Shown piece after piece: positions 7,540 through 16,489 of a DNA stretch of 46,045 nucleotides. The stretch comes from Gammaproteobacteria bacterium (GTDB taxonomy: Bacteria > Pseudomonadota > Gammaproteobacteria > Burkholderiales > Nitrosomonadaceae), in contig JAUIIB010000021.1 of NCBI GenBank assembly GCA_030431985.1, positions 1-46,045 of the forward strand. The letters run 5' to 3'. The notes below the pieces were generated by a model that saw nothing but the letters and a program-made list of their open reading frames with translations, ran no database searches and was not told the DNA's origin. Made by a program: the position numbers and the translations under genes. Position 1 is the first letter of the stretch. Every line of letters starts with the position of its first letter.

Positions 7540-7647
7540 TCAATTTAAATTTGTTTCAAAAATTGAAGATACTTTAAACAGAAAAATAGTGTTTTAAGAC
7601 TCGATCTTGCTGGGTTATTTGAGATTGCCTTGGGGGTAGTGTCTTTA

Positions 7648-8721
7648 TCACAAAGCATTTAATACCGGATAATCGGTGTAACCCTCTGGTCCGGGTGTAT
7701 AGAATTTCGCTGGGTCGGGCTGGTTTAGTGATGCGCCAGCTTTGATGCGGGCGGGTAAATCCGGATTTGCTAGAAAATGGGTACCAAAGGCTACGGCATC
7801 AATCTCTCCTTGTGTAATGGCTTTATTTGCTTCTTCTGCTGTGTAGCCCATATTACTGATAAGGTTGCCATCATAATATTTACGAATTGGTGTCATAATG
7901 TCGCCGCTTTGTTGCTGAAAAAAATCGCCACGCATGACATGAAGATAAGCCAGTTGAAATTCATTGAGTTGCTTAGCAAGCCATGTGGATAGCCTAACCG
8001 GATCACTGTCAATCATGCTGTTGTAGCTGTTCAGCGGTGAAATACGCAAACCGACACGATCATTTCCCCATATTGAGCTGACTGCTTCAATGACTTCAAA
8101 CATGAGCCGCGCCCGGTTCTTAATGGAGCCGCCATATGGTCCTGTTCGCCTGTTCGCACCATCGCGCAAAAATTCATCTAATAAATAACCATTGGCACCA
8201 TGTACTTCAACACCATCGAAGCCTGCATTCAGGGCATTTTCAGCGGCCTTTTTGAATCCGGCGACAATACCAGGTAGCTCATTATCGCGCAGTTCTCGTG
8301 GAATAACGTAGGGCTTCTTACCTTCCGGTGTATGCACTTCATCATCGGTTATGGCAAGCGGACTGGGGGCGACGGGTTGCGCACCCTGATTGAGAAGTGG
8401 GTGACACGCTCGTCCGCCATGCCAGAGTTGGAGAAAAATTCTACCATTGGCGCTATGCACTGAGTCGGTTACTTTTTTCCAACCAGAGATCTGAGTAGCG
8501 GAGTAAATACCGGGTTCTTTCCAGAATGATGAGTGGCCTTCAATTGCCATCGTAGCTTCTGCAATAATGAGTCCAGCACTTGCGCGTTGTGTATAATATT
8601 CAACCATCAAATCTCCGGGCACATGATTGTCGTTTGCCCGACAGCGGGTAAGGGGAGCCATAAAGATACGGTTAGGTATGTTTAGTGCGCCAAGCTTGAA
8701 AGGGGTAAATAAGGTAGTCAT
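7648..8721 (-). CDS. nemA: Old Yellow Enzyme-family FMN ene-reductase
   Basis: This 357-residue TIM-barrel flavoprotein matches the NemA/OYE family: the N-terminal LGALNIPNRIFMAPLTRCRA, the substrate-binding His-Gly-Gly motif in LQLWHGGRACHP, VEVHGANGYLLDEF, and NRRTGPYGGS. These enzymes take electrons from NAD(P)H on FMN and reduce activated C=C bonds or nitro compounds in the cytoplasm. The length is normal. It is the last gene of a three-gene minus-strand run with the two CDGSH fusion proteins (89-bp gap), so it probably shares their regulation by the divergent LysR protein. The substrate cannot be read from the sequence. Confidence 0.92.
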   Translation of the reverse strand: MTTLFTPFKLGALNIPNRIFMAPLTRCRANDNHVPGDLMVEYYTQRASAGLIIAEATMAIEGHSSFWKEPGIYSATQISGWKKVTDSVHSANGRIFLQLWHGGRACHPLLNQGAQPVAPSPLAITDDEVHTPEGKKPYVIPRELRDNELPGIVAGFKKAAENALNAGFDGVEVHGANGYLLDEFLRDGANRRTGPYGGSIKNRARLMFEVIEAVSSIWGNDRVGLRISPLNSYNSMIDSDPVRLSTWLAKQLNEFQLAYLHVMRGDFFQQQSGDIMTPIRKYYDGNLISNMGYTAEEANKAITQGEIDAVAFGTHFLANPDLPARIKAGASLNQPDPAKFYTPGPEGYTDYPVLNAL

Positions 8722-8810
8722 TCGTTTAATTATCCTAAAATTAGTATCAAATGAGTAGGATATGCGTTTGTAAAATACGATACGTGCTCAGGCCATCATA
8801 TTTTGCGTAA

Positions 8811-10358
8811 CTAGGTTGAGTCATTGATCAAACCTGAAAATGCAACGCCGGATAGCCGTGCCATACCATAATTCCATGTGGCAAGATCATGCCGATTAAA
8901 TTGGTTCAGGTGGGTATGTCCACATGCTCGACTCATTACCTGCATGAGTTCTGTTGAAGCCTGCAAGAAATTGGAAAGTTGCTGAGCGGACTTTTCAATA
9001 TTCAATCGTTGTCTCAAATCCTGTTTTTGTGTTGCAATGCCAGTCGGGCAATTATTTGTGTGGCACATTCTTGCAGCAACACAGCCGATTGCTTGTATTG
9101 CGCTGTTGGATAGGGCAATGCCATCTGCACCTAAGGCGAGTGCTTTGACAAAATCGATTGGAACGCGTAATCCACCTGTAACGATGAGCGTGACCCGGCC
9201 TGTTGCGCCTTGTTTATCTAGGAATCGACGGGCGCGTGCTAGGGCGGGAATGGTGGGAACGCTGATATGATCGCGAAACATTTCCGGTGCAGCGCCTGTG
9301 CCGCCACCTCTGCCGTCGAGAATAATATAGTCTGCACTTGCATCGAGTGCGAACTGCATGTCTGCTTCGATATGATTTGCACTTAATTTGAAGCCTATCG
9401 GTATACCACCGGATATTTCACGAACGCGATCAGCAAACTTTTTAAAGTCATCTACAGTGACTAAATCTTTAAAAGTCGGCGGCGAAATGGCTGGTTGTCC
9501 TTCTGCTACGCCTCTAACCATGGAAATTTTTCCTTTGTTTTTATTTCCCGGTAGATGGCCGCCCGTGCCTGTTTTTGCGCCTTGCCCGCCTTTGAAATGA
9601 AAAGCTTGTACTTTTGTTAACAACGCTTCTTTATAACCGAACTTAGCACTGGCTAGCTCATAAAAGTAGCGCGAATTGTTTTGTTGTTCCTCCGGCAACA
9701 TGCCACCTTCGCCTGAGCAGATTCCTGTGCCTGCCATTTCTGCACCTTTTGCCAATGCAATTTTGGCTTCTTCCGATAAAGCGCCGAAACTCATATCAGA
9801 AACAAACAAGGGTATTTTTAGTGTTAACGGTTTTTTCGCTTCAGGCCCAATGACCAGTTCGGTGCCCACTGCTTGATCCTCCATCAAAGGTTTTGTAGCC
9901 ATTTGGGCTGCCATGATTTGTAGATCGTCCCAGTGCGGTAATTGATTGCGTGGCACACCCATAGCGGCCATCGGTCCATGATGGCCCAGTTTGCTCAACC
10001 CTTCGCGGGCAAGTTGGTGTATGAAGGCTACCGTAGGTTCTTCAGATGTCGGTGTGGCGGTAGGCGCTTTATCATCATTTTTATCGATACCGGGCCCTTC
10101 TTTGCCGATTTGCTCAGTCGAGAATTTTTTATGCGTGCCGTCACAAAAGGGTATGTTGCCGGTATGTTTGCATTGGCACAAATAGGCCTCTTCGTCTTTT
10201 TCAGCAGTAAATGCTTTAGGTGTGAATGACGTTCCCCGATGAGAACCATCGCAAAACGGTTGATTATTTGAGCGGCCGCACGTACAAAAATAGTATTCTT
10301 CTCCTTGTTCCAGGTTTACTGCGATGGGTTTGTTATCAGCGATAATGGGATGACTCAT
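8811..10358 (-). CDS. Double CDGSH iron-sulfur domain fused to glutamate synthase-type FMN domain
   Basis: This 515-residue protein begins with two CDGSH-type 2Fe-2S motifs: Cys25, Cys27, Cys36, His40 and Cys61, Cys63, Cys72, His76. After a Lys/Asp/Thr-rich linker (~80-110) comes a GltB-like FMN domain (SDMSFGALSEEAKIALAKGA, GICSGEGGM, then the KGGQGAKTGTGGHLPG and DGRGGGTGAAP loops). Cys426, Cys432 and Cys437 (CVAARMCHTNNC) match the 3Fe-4S ligands of glutamate synthase. The amidotransferase domain of true GltB is absent, so ammonia transfer from glutamine is not implied. Its first ~79 residues are close to those of the gene upstream, indicating duplication of the CDGSH module. A Shine-Dalgarno-like AAAGG precedes the ATG. 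The reaction is unknown; a flavin redox role is the best inference. Confidence 0.85.
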   Translation of the reverse strand: MSHPIIADNKPIAVNLEQGEEYYFCTCGRSNNQPFCDGSHRGTSFTPKAFTAEKDEEAYLCQCKHTGNIPFCDGTHKKFSTEQIGKEGPGIDKNDDKAPTATPTSEEPTVAFIHQLAREGLSKLGHHGPMAAMGVPRNQLPHWDDLQIMAAQMATKPLMEDQAVGTELVIGPEAKKPLTLKIPLFVSDMSFGALSEEAKIALAKGAEMAGTGICSGEGGMLPEEQQNNSRYFYELASAKFGYKEALLTKVQAFHFKGGQGAKTGTGGHLPGNKNKGKISMVRGVAEGQPAISPPTFKDLVTVDDFKKFADRVREISGGIPIGFKLSANHIEADMQFALDASADYIILDGRGGGTGAAPEMFRDHISVPTIPALARARRFLDKQGATGRVTLIVTGGLRVPIDFVKALALGADGIALSNSAIQAIGCVAARMCHTNNCPTGIATQKQDLRQRLNIEKSAQQLSNFLQASTELMQVMSRACGHTHLNQFNRHDLATWNYGMARLSGVAFSGLINDST

Positions 10359-10426
10359 TGGAATACCTTTACAGTTATCATTGATTTATAACTAAAGCGA
10401 TTAGTTGCTATAGATTAATTTTCTGC

Positions 10427-12673
10427 TCATATCAATTCGGTGTCGGTGATAACTTCGACAAGGGAAGGGCCGTCGTAATCCAGTGCGGTACGAATGGCTT
10501 CATTGATTTGATGCTCATCCGTAACTTGTATGCCTAAGCCACCGCAATTTTTTGCATATTCGGAGAAATCTGGATTATGTAAACTGGTTTGCCAAACTTC
10601 CCAGTTACCGGCGCGCTGTTCTTTAGAAATTTTGCCTAATTCTCCATTGTTAAGCAGAATATGTGTGATATTCATGCCATATTTTACGGCGGTGGTGAAT
10701 TCTGCAAGATATTGACCAAATCCGCCGTCGCCCGTGATGCAAATAATCGGGCGATGCGGACAAGCCGCCCATGCGCCTAACGCAGCCGGGTAACCAAAGC
10801 CGATTGATCCAAGATAACCCGACATGAGCACCGTTTGTTGACCGGAACATTCGAAGTACCGTCCAAAAGAGTAGGTATTGTTACCGACGTCAACAGAAAT
10901 AACAGCATCTTCAGGTATTGATTGGGTTAGGTGATCAAATAATGCAGCCGAACTTAGTCCTTTACTTCTATTTTTAGCTGCACGGCGTTTTTTCTCTTCA
11001 CGCCAATCTTGCCAAAGTATAGCTAAACGTTCCTGACGGGATGCAGCCGCTCTTTGTTCGTTACGCAATAATTCTACGAGTTGTTTTGCTGTAATCGCAA
11101 TATCACCCCAGACCGGTACATCAACAGGATGAAATTTGCCCAGTGTCATACGATCACTGTCAACCTGAATAGTGGGTATACTTTTATCAATGCCTGTATG
11201 GTTGGAAAAAGAGGCTCCAAACACGAGTAACACGTCACTTTCTGTCATGCTTTGCGCGGCTACGGGCGTTCCACTGCGACCCAGTACCCCAGCGCCTAAT
11301 GGATGACTATCTGAGATCAGGCCTTTGCCTTTGAAGGTTGTTATCACCGGTGCTCCGAGTAATTCGGCCAGTTCGATAACAGCTTCAATTCCTTCACGTG
11401 CACCATAGCCAACAATGATTCCTGGATTTTTGGAATGACAGACTAAATTGACAGCTTCCTTTAATGCGTTATGTGATGGGGTAATGTCGGTCTGAGCAAG
11501 ACGGCCTTGCGGGCCTGAAGATTGGGTTGGTTTAATAGCTTCCAGTACTTGGACTTCATCTGGGAAAATCAAGTGTGCCGGCCCGCGTTCTACGATGGCA
11601 TTTTTTAGTGCCAAGTTCATTAATTCATTATGGTCACTATCATGCAATACGGTGCGACTCCAGATCGTCGCTGCGGAAAAAGCGGATGCCAAATCGATTT
11701 CCTGAAATGCACCGGGTCCAAGTACTTGTGTTTGCACCTGCCCGGTAAGCGCAAGAACAGGATGCCGGTCAACCTTAGCATCCCAAATGCCGGTTAATAG
11801 ATTAGTTGCGCCTGGTCCGGCAATTGTCAGGCAGGCAGCCGGTCTTCCACTGGCCTTGGCAAATCCGGAACAGGCAAATGCTGCGGCCCCTTCATGACGA
11901 ATGCCAATAAAAGTTATTTTTCCTGCTGCTTCCTGTTTGCGTAAAGCTTCTGCCAACCCTAGGTTGGAATGACCGACCATACCGAAGACATGCGTGATAC
12001 CCCAGTTAATCATGGTTTCTACCATAATGTCGGATATAGTTGTTGCCTCCTCAATTTCTTCTACTTCAACGTAAATTCCTGTTTCACGTTCTTCGACTTT
12101 AAAGGCGTCGACATATGCACCGGATGAATTCGTGCCATCAAACGCATTAAAAACCCAGCCATGCCAGGGGCAATGCAAGCAATTCTCATCATCCAGAGTT
12201 CCCTCGCCCAATGGTCCACCCTGATGTGGACAAACATTATCTATTGCTCCATATTTGCCGTCTATATAAGTCAAGGCAATTTGTCGGGGTCCGGCACTTA
12301 CAGTAACTGTATTCCCATCTTTAAGTTCATCTAAATCTGCAACTTTGTACCAGCGTTTCTTTGAGCTGTTTTTTTCAAGCGCTATGGTGTAAGTGTCTTC
12401 ATCGGCTGATGTTTCTTTGCCAATTTGGTCGTCATTAAACTTTCGGTGTGTGCCATCACAAAAAGGGGAATTACTGGTGTGTTTGCAGGCACATAAATAA
12501 GCTTTTTCATCTTTTTTTACAGAAAATACTTTAGGTGTGAAAGTAGTCCCCTGATGAGAACCATCACAGAATGGTTGATTATTTGAACGACCGCAGGTGC
12601 AAAAATAATATTTCTTCCCTGCACTGAGTTCAACAGCGATGGGCTTATTATCGGCGACAATAGGTTGGCTCAT
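10427..12673 (-). CDS. CDGSH-CDGSH-Rieske-ThDP-dependent enzyme fusion protein
   Basis: This 748-residue protein has four parts. Two CDGSH motifs come first (Cys25/27/36-His40; Cys61/63/72-His76). A Rieske 2Fe-2S domain follows (~105-205; Cys148-x-His150 and Cys168-x2-His171). From ~209 it is a thiamine-diphosphate enzyme of the acetolactate synthase/pyruvate oxidase class: catalytic Glu259 in GIRHEGAAAF, GPGATNLLTGIWDA, and the ThDP/Mg motif GDG (648-650) through NN (~676). Such enzymes decarboxylate 2-oxo acids. Fusion to three iron-sulfur sites suggests electrons leave the ThDP intermediate through the clusters, instead of the FAD of pyruvate oxidase; this is inference. AAAGGAGA precedes the ATG. 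It is first in the operon, divergent from a LysR regulator. Substrate unknown. Confidence 0.87.
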   Translation of the reverse strand: MSQPIVADNKPIAVELSAGKKYYFCTCGRSNNQPFCDGSHQGTTFTPKVFSVKKDEKAYLCACKHTSNSPFCDGTHRKFNDDQIGKETSADEDTYTIALEKNSSKKRWYKVADLDELKDGNTVTVSAGPRQIALTYIDGKYGAIDNVCPHQGGPLGEGTLDDENCLHCPWHGWVFNAFDGTNSSGAYVDAFKVEERETGIYVEVEEIEEATTISDIMVETMINWGITHVFGMVGHSNLGLAEALRKQEAAGKITFIGIRHEGAAAFACSGFAKASGRPAACLTIAGPGATNLLTGIWDAKVDRHPVLALTGQVQTQVLGPGAFQEIDLASAFSAATIWSRTVLHDSDHNELMNLALKNAIVERGPAHLIFPDEVQVLEAIKPTQSSGPQGRLAQTDITPSHNALKEAVNLVCHSKNPGIIVGYGAREGIEAVIELAELLGAPVITTFKGKGLISDSHPLGAGVLGRSGTPVAAQSMTESDVLLVFGASFSNHTGIDKSIPTIQVDSDRMTLGKFHPVDVPVWGDIAITAKQLVELLRNEQRAAASRQERLAILWQDWREEKKRRAAKNRSKGLSSAALFDHLTQSIPEDAVISVDVGNNTYSFGRYFECSGQQTVLMSGYLGSIGFGYPAALGAWAACPHRPIICITGDGGFGQYLAEFTTAVKYGMNITHILLNNGELGKISKEQRAGNWEVWQTSLHNPDFSEYAKNCGGLGIQVTDEHQINEAIRTALDYDGPSLVEVITDTELI

Positions 12674-12930
12674 ACAGGTATCTCCTTTGAATCAGAAACG
12701 CGCAATTTCCATTGCAACATGTGTTCCCGAATGGGGGTGCAAAACAAGTATTGGCATCTAAAGGTACCATACCACTCGGATTTATATTAGTGTGACTGTA
12801 ATCGTAGTGATTATTATATGAACTGAGTGCTGCATGATGGTTTCCTCAAGTTTATCTTCTAAATAATTAAAACATGCTGATTCGCAGTGAGAGGAAATTT
12901 TAACTATTGATGAATCGGAGATAAATACGA

Positions 12931-12944
12931 ATAATTGCAATTAT
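12931..12944. promoter_or_regulatory. Palindrome in the lysR/CDGSH-operon intergenic region
   Basis: ATAATTGCAATTAT is a perfect 14-bp palindrome 25 bp upstream of the LysR-type gene and ~260 bp from the divergent operon start. LysR-type regulators usually bind such AT-rich dyads (T-N11-A type) and repress themselves while activating the divergent genes. The remainder of 12674-12969 shows no gene. Confidence 0.4.
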
Positions 12945-12969
12945 CTGTTCACTTTTTAGGAACTATAAA

Positions 12970-13884
12970 ATGGGTCAGCTAGAGGATATGAATATGTTTA
13001 TTCATATTGTAAATTCGGGGAGTATCAGCCGCGCTGCCGATCAGATGAATTTAGCTAAGTCGGCTGTTAGTCGTAGGTTGGTTGATCTGGAAACGCGGCT
13101 GGGCGTGCGTTTATTGAATCGAACTACACGCACATCGAGTTTGACTGAAGCGGGCCGAAATTACTATGAACGTGCAATAAAAATTGTTGACGATGTTGCT
13201 GAACTTAATGCATCAACGGAAGATCACAATATTGCCCTTGAAGGAACAATAAATCTGGCTGCGCCATTGTCGTTCGGGCTATGCCATTTATCCACGGCGA
13301 TTGATTCTTTTATCAGGCAGCATCCTCAATTGACCATCAATATTAATTTTTCAGACCGGCAGGTGGATTTGATTGAAGAGGGCATGGACCTTGCCTTCCG
13401 CATTGCCGAGTTAAAAGATTCAAATTTGATTGCACGTAAGATGTCTCCCATTAAACACGTACTTTGTGCCAGCCCTGGTTATCTAAAAAAGCACGGCATC
13501 CCTAAAACACCGGGCGATTTAAAACGTCATCAAATGCTTCATTATAATGCGTCGGATTCAACAACCTGGAAGCTCACTGGGAAACAAGGAGAGCAGCATT
13601 TAATTAATGTTTCTGCTCATGTGATTGCTAATAACGGTGATTTTCTAAAGGATATGGCAATCGCAGGGCACGGTATTGTCATGTCGCCAACTTTTATTGC
13701 GTGGAGGGCGATTGCAGTTGGTGAACTGGTGCCAGTACTACCTAATTACGATCTACCTCAACTGAATGCTTATGCGGTCTATCCACAAACACGCTATTTG
13801 TCACATAGGACGCGGGTATTAATTGATTTTTTAGTGGAACGATTTGGCAATAATCCCTATTGGGATCAACGTATCAAGGTTTAG
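12970..13884 (+). CDS. LysR-type transcriptional regulator
   Basis: This 304-residue protein has the normal LysR layout. The N-terminal winged helix-turn-helix includes SISRAADQMNLAKSAVSRRL and LETRLGVRLLNRTTRTSSLT (residues ~3-62). A linker helix and a two-lobed effector-binding domain follow (~90-295). The subgroup resembles the LTTRs near oxidoreductase genes. AGGA lies 8 bases before the ATG. Divergent placement from the CDGSH-Rieske-ThDP operon suggests it controls that operon in response to a small molecule, perhaps a substrate or a redox-stress product; the effector is not deducible. Confidence 0.92.
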   Translation: MGQLEDMNMFIHIVNSGSISRAADQMNLAKSAVSRRLVDLETRLGVRLLNRTTRTSSLTEAGRNYYERAIKIVDDVAELNASTEDHNIALEGTINLAAPLSFGLCHLSTAIDSFIRQHPQLTININFSDRQVDLIEEGMDLAFRIAELKDSNLIARKMSPIKHVLCASPGYLKKHGIPKTPGDLKRHQMLHYNASDSTTWKLTGKQGEQHLINVSAHVIANNGDFLKDMAIAGHGIVMSPTFIAWRAIAVGELVPVLPNYDLPQLNAYAVYPQTRYLSHRTRVLIDFLVERFGNNPYWDQRIKV

Positions 13885-14018
13885 TTGTTCTTGAAAAGTT
13901 AATAATGTTTTGCAGCTATTGGTATTTATCCTAAATTTATTAACGAATAGAATTTTCTCTCAATCTTACAGCACGCTGTTTTGGTCTTGCTGCAAGTTAG
14001 AAAATTGGAGAAATCGTG

Positions 14019-15257
14019 ATGCAAATGTCAACAATGGAGAAGATACGGGTTGAAAACGCACTCTGGGGGCTCTTTATTTCCGACGCCTTATCAATGCCTG
14101 CACATTGGTACTATAAACTTGAATATCTAAAACGGGATTTTGGTGTCATCAATGGGTACAATGATGCGCCTCATCCTCACCCTGAATCTTTCATGGTCGG
14201 GAATGGCTATCACCCGGACGTTTCAAAAGCAAAATCCTTGGGTCGTGCCTATGATATTTTGCATGATCATATTCGTTTTTATAACACTTCTTATAGCCGC
14301 CTCTCGATACAAACCGCCGAGCGGGCGGGTGAGCATGCCAATGCTATGCCTGTTTTAGATGAGCGTTATCATTATCATCATGGATTGAAGGCTGGTGAAA
14401 ACACGCTGGGCGCAAACCTTGTGCGTGTACTCATGCGTTCTATTATTGCCAAAGGATTTTATGATCCGGATGATTTTTTAAATCATTTTATTGCCTATAT
14501 GACTACACCGGAAATGAATAGAGATCCATATTGCGAAATTTATATTCGTGCTTGGTTTGAGAATTATTCAAAGGGGATTGCGCCTGAATTATGTGCCCAG
14601 AAACAAAGGACGGTTTGGTCTATTGGTTCGCATGGCGGTATTGTCGGTGCGCTGGTGCTCTCCATTTTGGCGAAAGAGCCTTATCAAGGACTCGGTTGGG
14701 CAATCTCTCATCAGCAATTAACGCATCGTTCTGAAAATATCTCATCCGCTTTAGGTGTTCTGGTTCCACTTTTGCATACACTTTTGGGTGGTGAAGATCC
14801 GCAAAAAACTATTTCAGCATATGCCAAGAGAGTAAGACTTATCAAGATCAGAGGGGAGGCGCTTTCAAAAACATATCGCGCGCACAAAGGTCCAGGAAAG
14901 ATTCCAAAAGACCAGATGTGGAAACTTCATACAGCGTTTTCAAATGAATATTTAGACGTTGACCGCATACTGGAAAAATATTCTGATGAAGAGATTATCG
15001 GTAAAGTGTTCGCAACAGCCTGTTATCCTGAACACGGCATACCGCTTTTATTGTGTCTTTTGCAAAGAAATAAGGCGGATTTCAAAGACTCGCTTTTGGC
15101 AAATGCCAATGCAGGTGGGGATAATGTAGATCGTGGAATGATTTTAGGCCTTCTAGCTGGCGCGAGTAATACGGAAATACCTCATGTACTTAAGTCGGGC
15201 CTATTGGCTTATCAAGCGCTGAATGATGAAATTAGTGATTTTGTCAGTTTGCTTTAG
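14019..15257 (+). CDS. ADP-ribosylglycohydrolase (DraG/ARH) family protein
   Basis: A 412-residue helical protein with the two family signatures: an N-terminal GLFISDALSMP (equivalent of GxxxGDALG) and a C-terminal GGDNVDRGMILGLLAGA. In canonical DraG/ARH the latter reads GGDTDT, the Asp residues binding a dinuclear metal centre. Here the second Asp is shifted by one, a variant I associate with a distinct branch of the family. Classical members remove ADP-ribose from proteins, but the substrate here is unknown. I start at the ATG at 14019, spaced 8 bases from GGAG; a GTG at 14016 is also possible. It lies 134 bp downstream of lysR in the same direction and might be co-transcribed. Confidence 0.78.
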   Translation: MQMSTMEKIRVENALWGLFISDALSMPAHWYYKLEYLKRDFGVINGYNDAPHPHPESFMVGNGYHPDVSKAKSLGRAYDILHDHIRFYNTSYSRLSIQTAERAGEHANAMPVLDERYHYHHGLKAGENTLGANLVRVLMRSIIAKGFYDPDDFLNHFIAYMTTPEMNRDPYCEIYIRAWFENYSKGIAPELCAQKQRTVWSIGSHGGIVGALVLSILAKEPYQGLGWAISHQQLTHRSENISSALGVLVPLLHTLLGGEDPQKTISAYAKRVRLIKIRGEALSKTYRAHKGPGKIPKDQMWKLHTAFSNEYLDVDRILEKYSDEEIIGKVFATACYPEHGIPLLLCLLQRNKADFKDSLLANANAGGDNVDRGMILGLLAGASNTEIPHVLKSGLLAYQALNDEISDFVSLL

Positions 15258-15344
15258 TCCGAATGTTTCACCAGTTGTTGCCTATCCAGATAAGGATGAT
15301 TCAACTCCGTCAAGACCGAAGTTTCTGGCTGTGTGCGTCTGTTA

Positions 15345-16040
15345 CTATTTCGTTATATCTTTCTGATTCGAAAAATGTATTTTTTCAGGTGCGTTCGTGC
15401 CGCCGGTAACAACAAATGTCATTGCTTCTTCTGTGCTCCAATCGGTCATTACAACGTCTTTCATCGGCACAATTTCAATGTAGCCCGAAGTTGGGTTTGG
15501 TGAGGTGGGAACATAAACCGCTACAAGTTTTTCTCCGGTGTGAGCATCATCAATGACTTTGGTGATGAAACCAATGGCTTTCATTTCAGAGGATGGGAAA
15601 TTAATCAGTACGACTCTGCGCCCGGTAACAGGGGGTTGACTCAGCGTACTCAGAAAACGTTTGGTGGCGCCGTAGATGGTTTGAATTAATGGTAAGCGAG
15701 CTAAAATATCCTCATAAACCTTAATCACTTTTTTACCTATTACGAAGGAAGCCAATAAGCCAATGCCATACAATCCAGCTATGGTCAACAGTGCAGCGAC
15801 ACCTTGTTGTACGTTGGAATCCAACAACCAGTTAGCTGCTATTTCGGAATGCGGCCGAACTATTTTCGCAAGGGTCTTTAGCAATGGCTTACCCATTTGC
15901 GCCAGAATTTTCAACACAAACTCAAAAACCAGCCAGGTAACCCAGAGCGGTGCTACTGTTAGTGCGCCTATTAAGAGATAGCGCCCGATGTTAGCAGAAC
16001 GACCGGATTGTTGTGAGTCATTGTTTTGAGTCGTATTCAT
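15345..16040 (-). CDS. DUF502 family membrane protein
   Basis: This 231-residue protein shows the DUF502 pattern: an N-terminal membrane helix (YLLIGALTVAPLWVTWLVF), a second hydrophobic segment (VAALLTIAGLYGIGLLASFV), and conserved PLIQTIYGATKRFL, VVLINFP and the YVPTSPNPTSGYIEIVP loop. The family is common in Proteobacteria, and its function is not established. I chose the ATG at 16040 because AGGGAC precedes it at good spacing; the frame extends to an ATG at 16091 (248 residues) with no ribosome site. It converges with the ADP-ribosylglycohydrolase gene. Confidence 0.85.
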   Translation of the reverse strand: MNTTQNNDSQQSGRSANIGRYLLIGALTVAPLWVTWLVFEFVLKILAQMGKPLLKTLAKIVRPHSEIAANWLLDSNVQQGVAALLTIAGLYGIGLLASFVIGKKVIKVYEDILARLPLIQTIYGATKRFLSTLSQPPVTGRRVVLINFPSSEMKAIGFITKVIDDAHTGEKLVAVYVPTSPNPTSGYIEIVPMKDVVMTDWSTEEAMTFVVTGGTNAPEKIHFSNQKDITK

Positions 16041-16375
16041 GCTGAAATGTCCCTGTATTTTGCCTGCGTCTATGTCTTGGAGAGTGCGCATGTAATGAAT
16101 GTTGCGTATTCATTCGTAACATTGCATGGCATCTTTTAAGCGGGTGTGCTGGATGACATAAAATCTTGACAATTTAGCAATAGTGTTTTTTCAGAATAAC
16201 CATTCGCTGGTAAGTGGGTTTTGTTCTTGGTAGAATCGCCACGCTAGGGTTCTAAAATTTTATTGAATTTTACTTGTTTAACCTGTGTAAGTTCAAATTA
16301 AATCGATCGTCCAATGCTTTTCGAGCAATATTGTATCTGCAATTGAGTGGATGATTGTTGGCCAAGGTTATTTTA

Positions 16376-16387
16376 TCGTTATAACGA
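16376..16387. other. Perfect palindrome upstream of dynamin-like gene
   Basis: TCGTTATAACGA is a 12-bp perfect palindrome about 100 bp upstream of the GTPase start, within a 450-bp gene-free stretch (16041-16489). A TTGACA hexamer is at 16166-16171 without a convincing -10. I see no other structure there. The palindrome may be an operator or chance. Confidence 0.25.
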
Positions 16388-16489
16388 GATTTACACTGTT
16401 CGATCGGCTTGATTAATTGAGTTAATTTACTATCTACAGCGCATCTTTGCCGGGATGCACTTTATAAAAAAGAATGAAAAGGGACTTCT

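Noticed and set aside
8811..10358. Considered as a glutamate synthase large subunit (gltB)
   Set aside because: The amidotransferase and linker domains are missing and CDGSH motifs replace them; naming it gltB would imply an unsupported function.
14019..15257. Considered as dinitrogenase reductase-activating glycohydrolase (draG)
   Set aside because: No nitrogenase or draT is nearby and the metal motif is altered; only the family assignment is supported.
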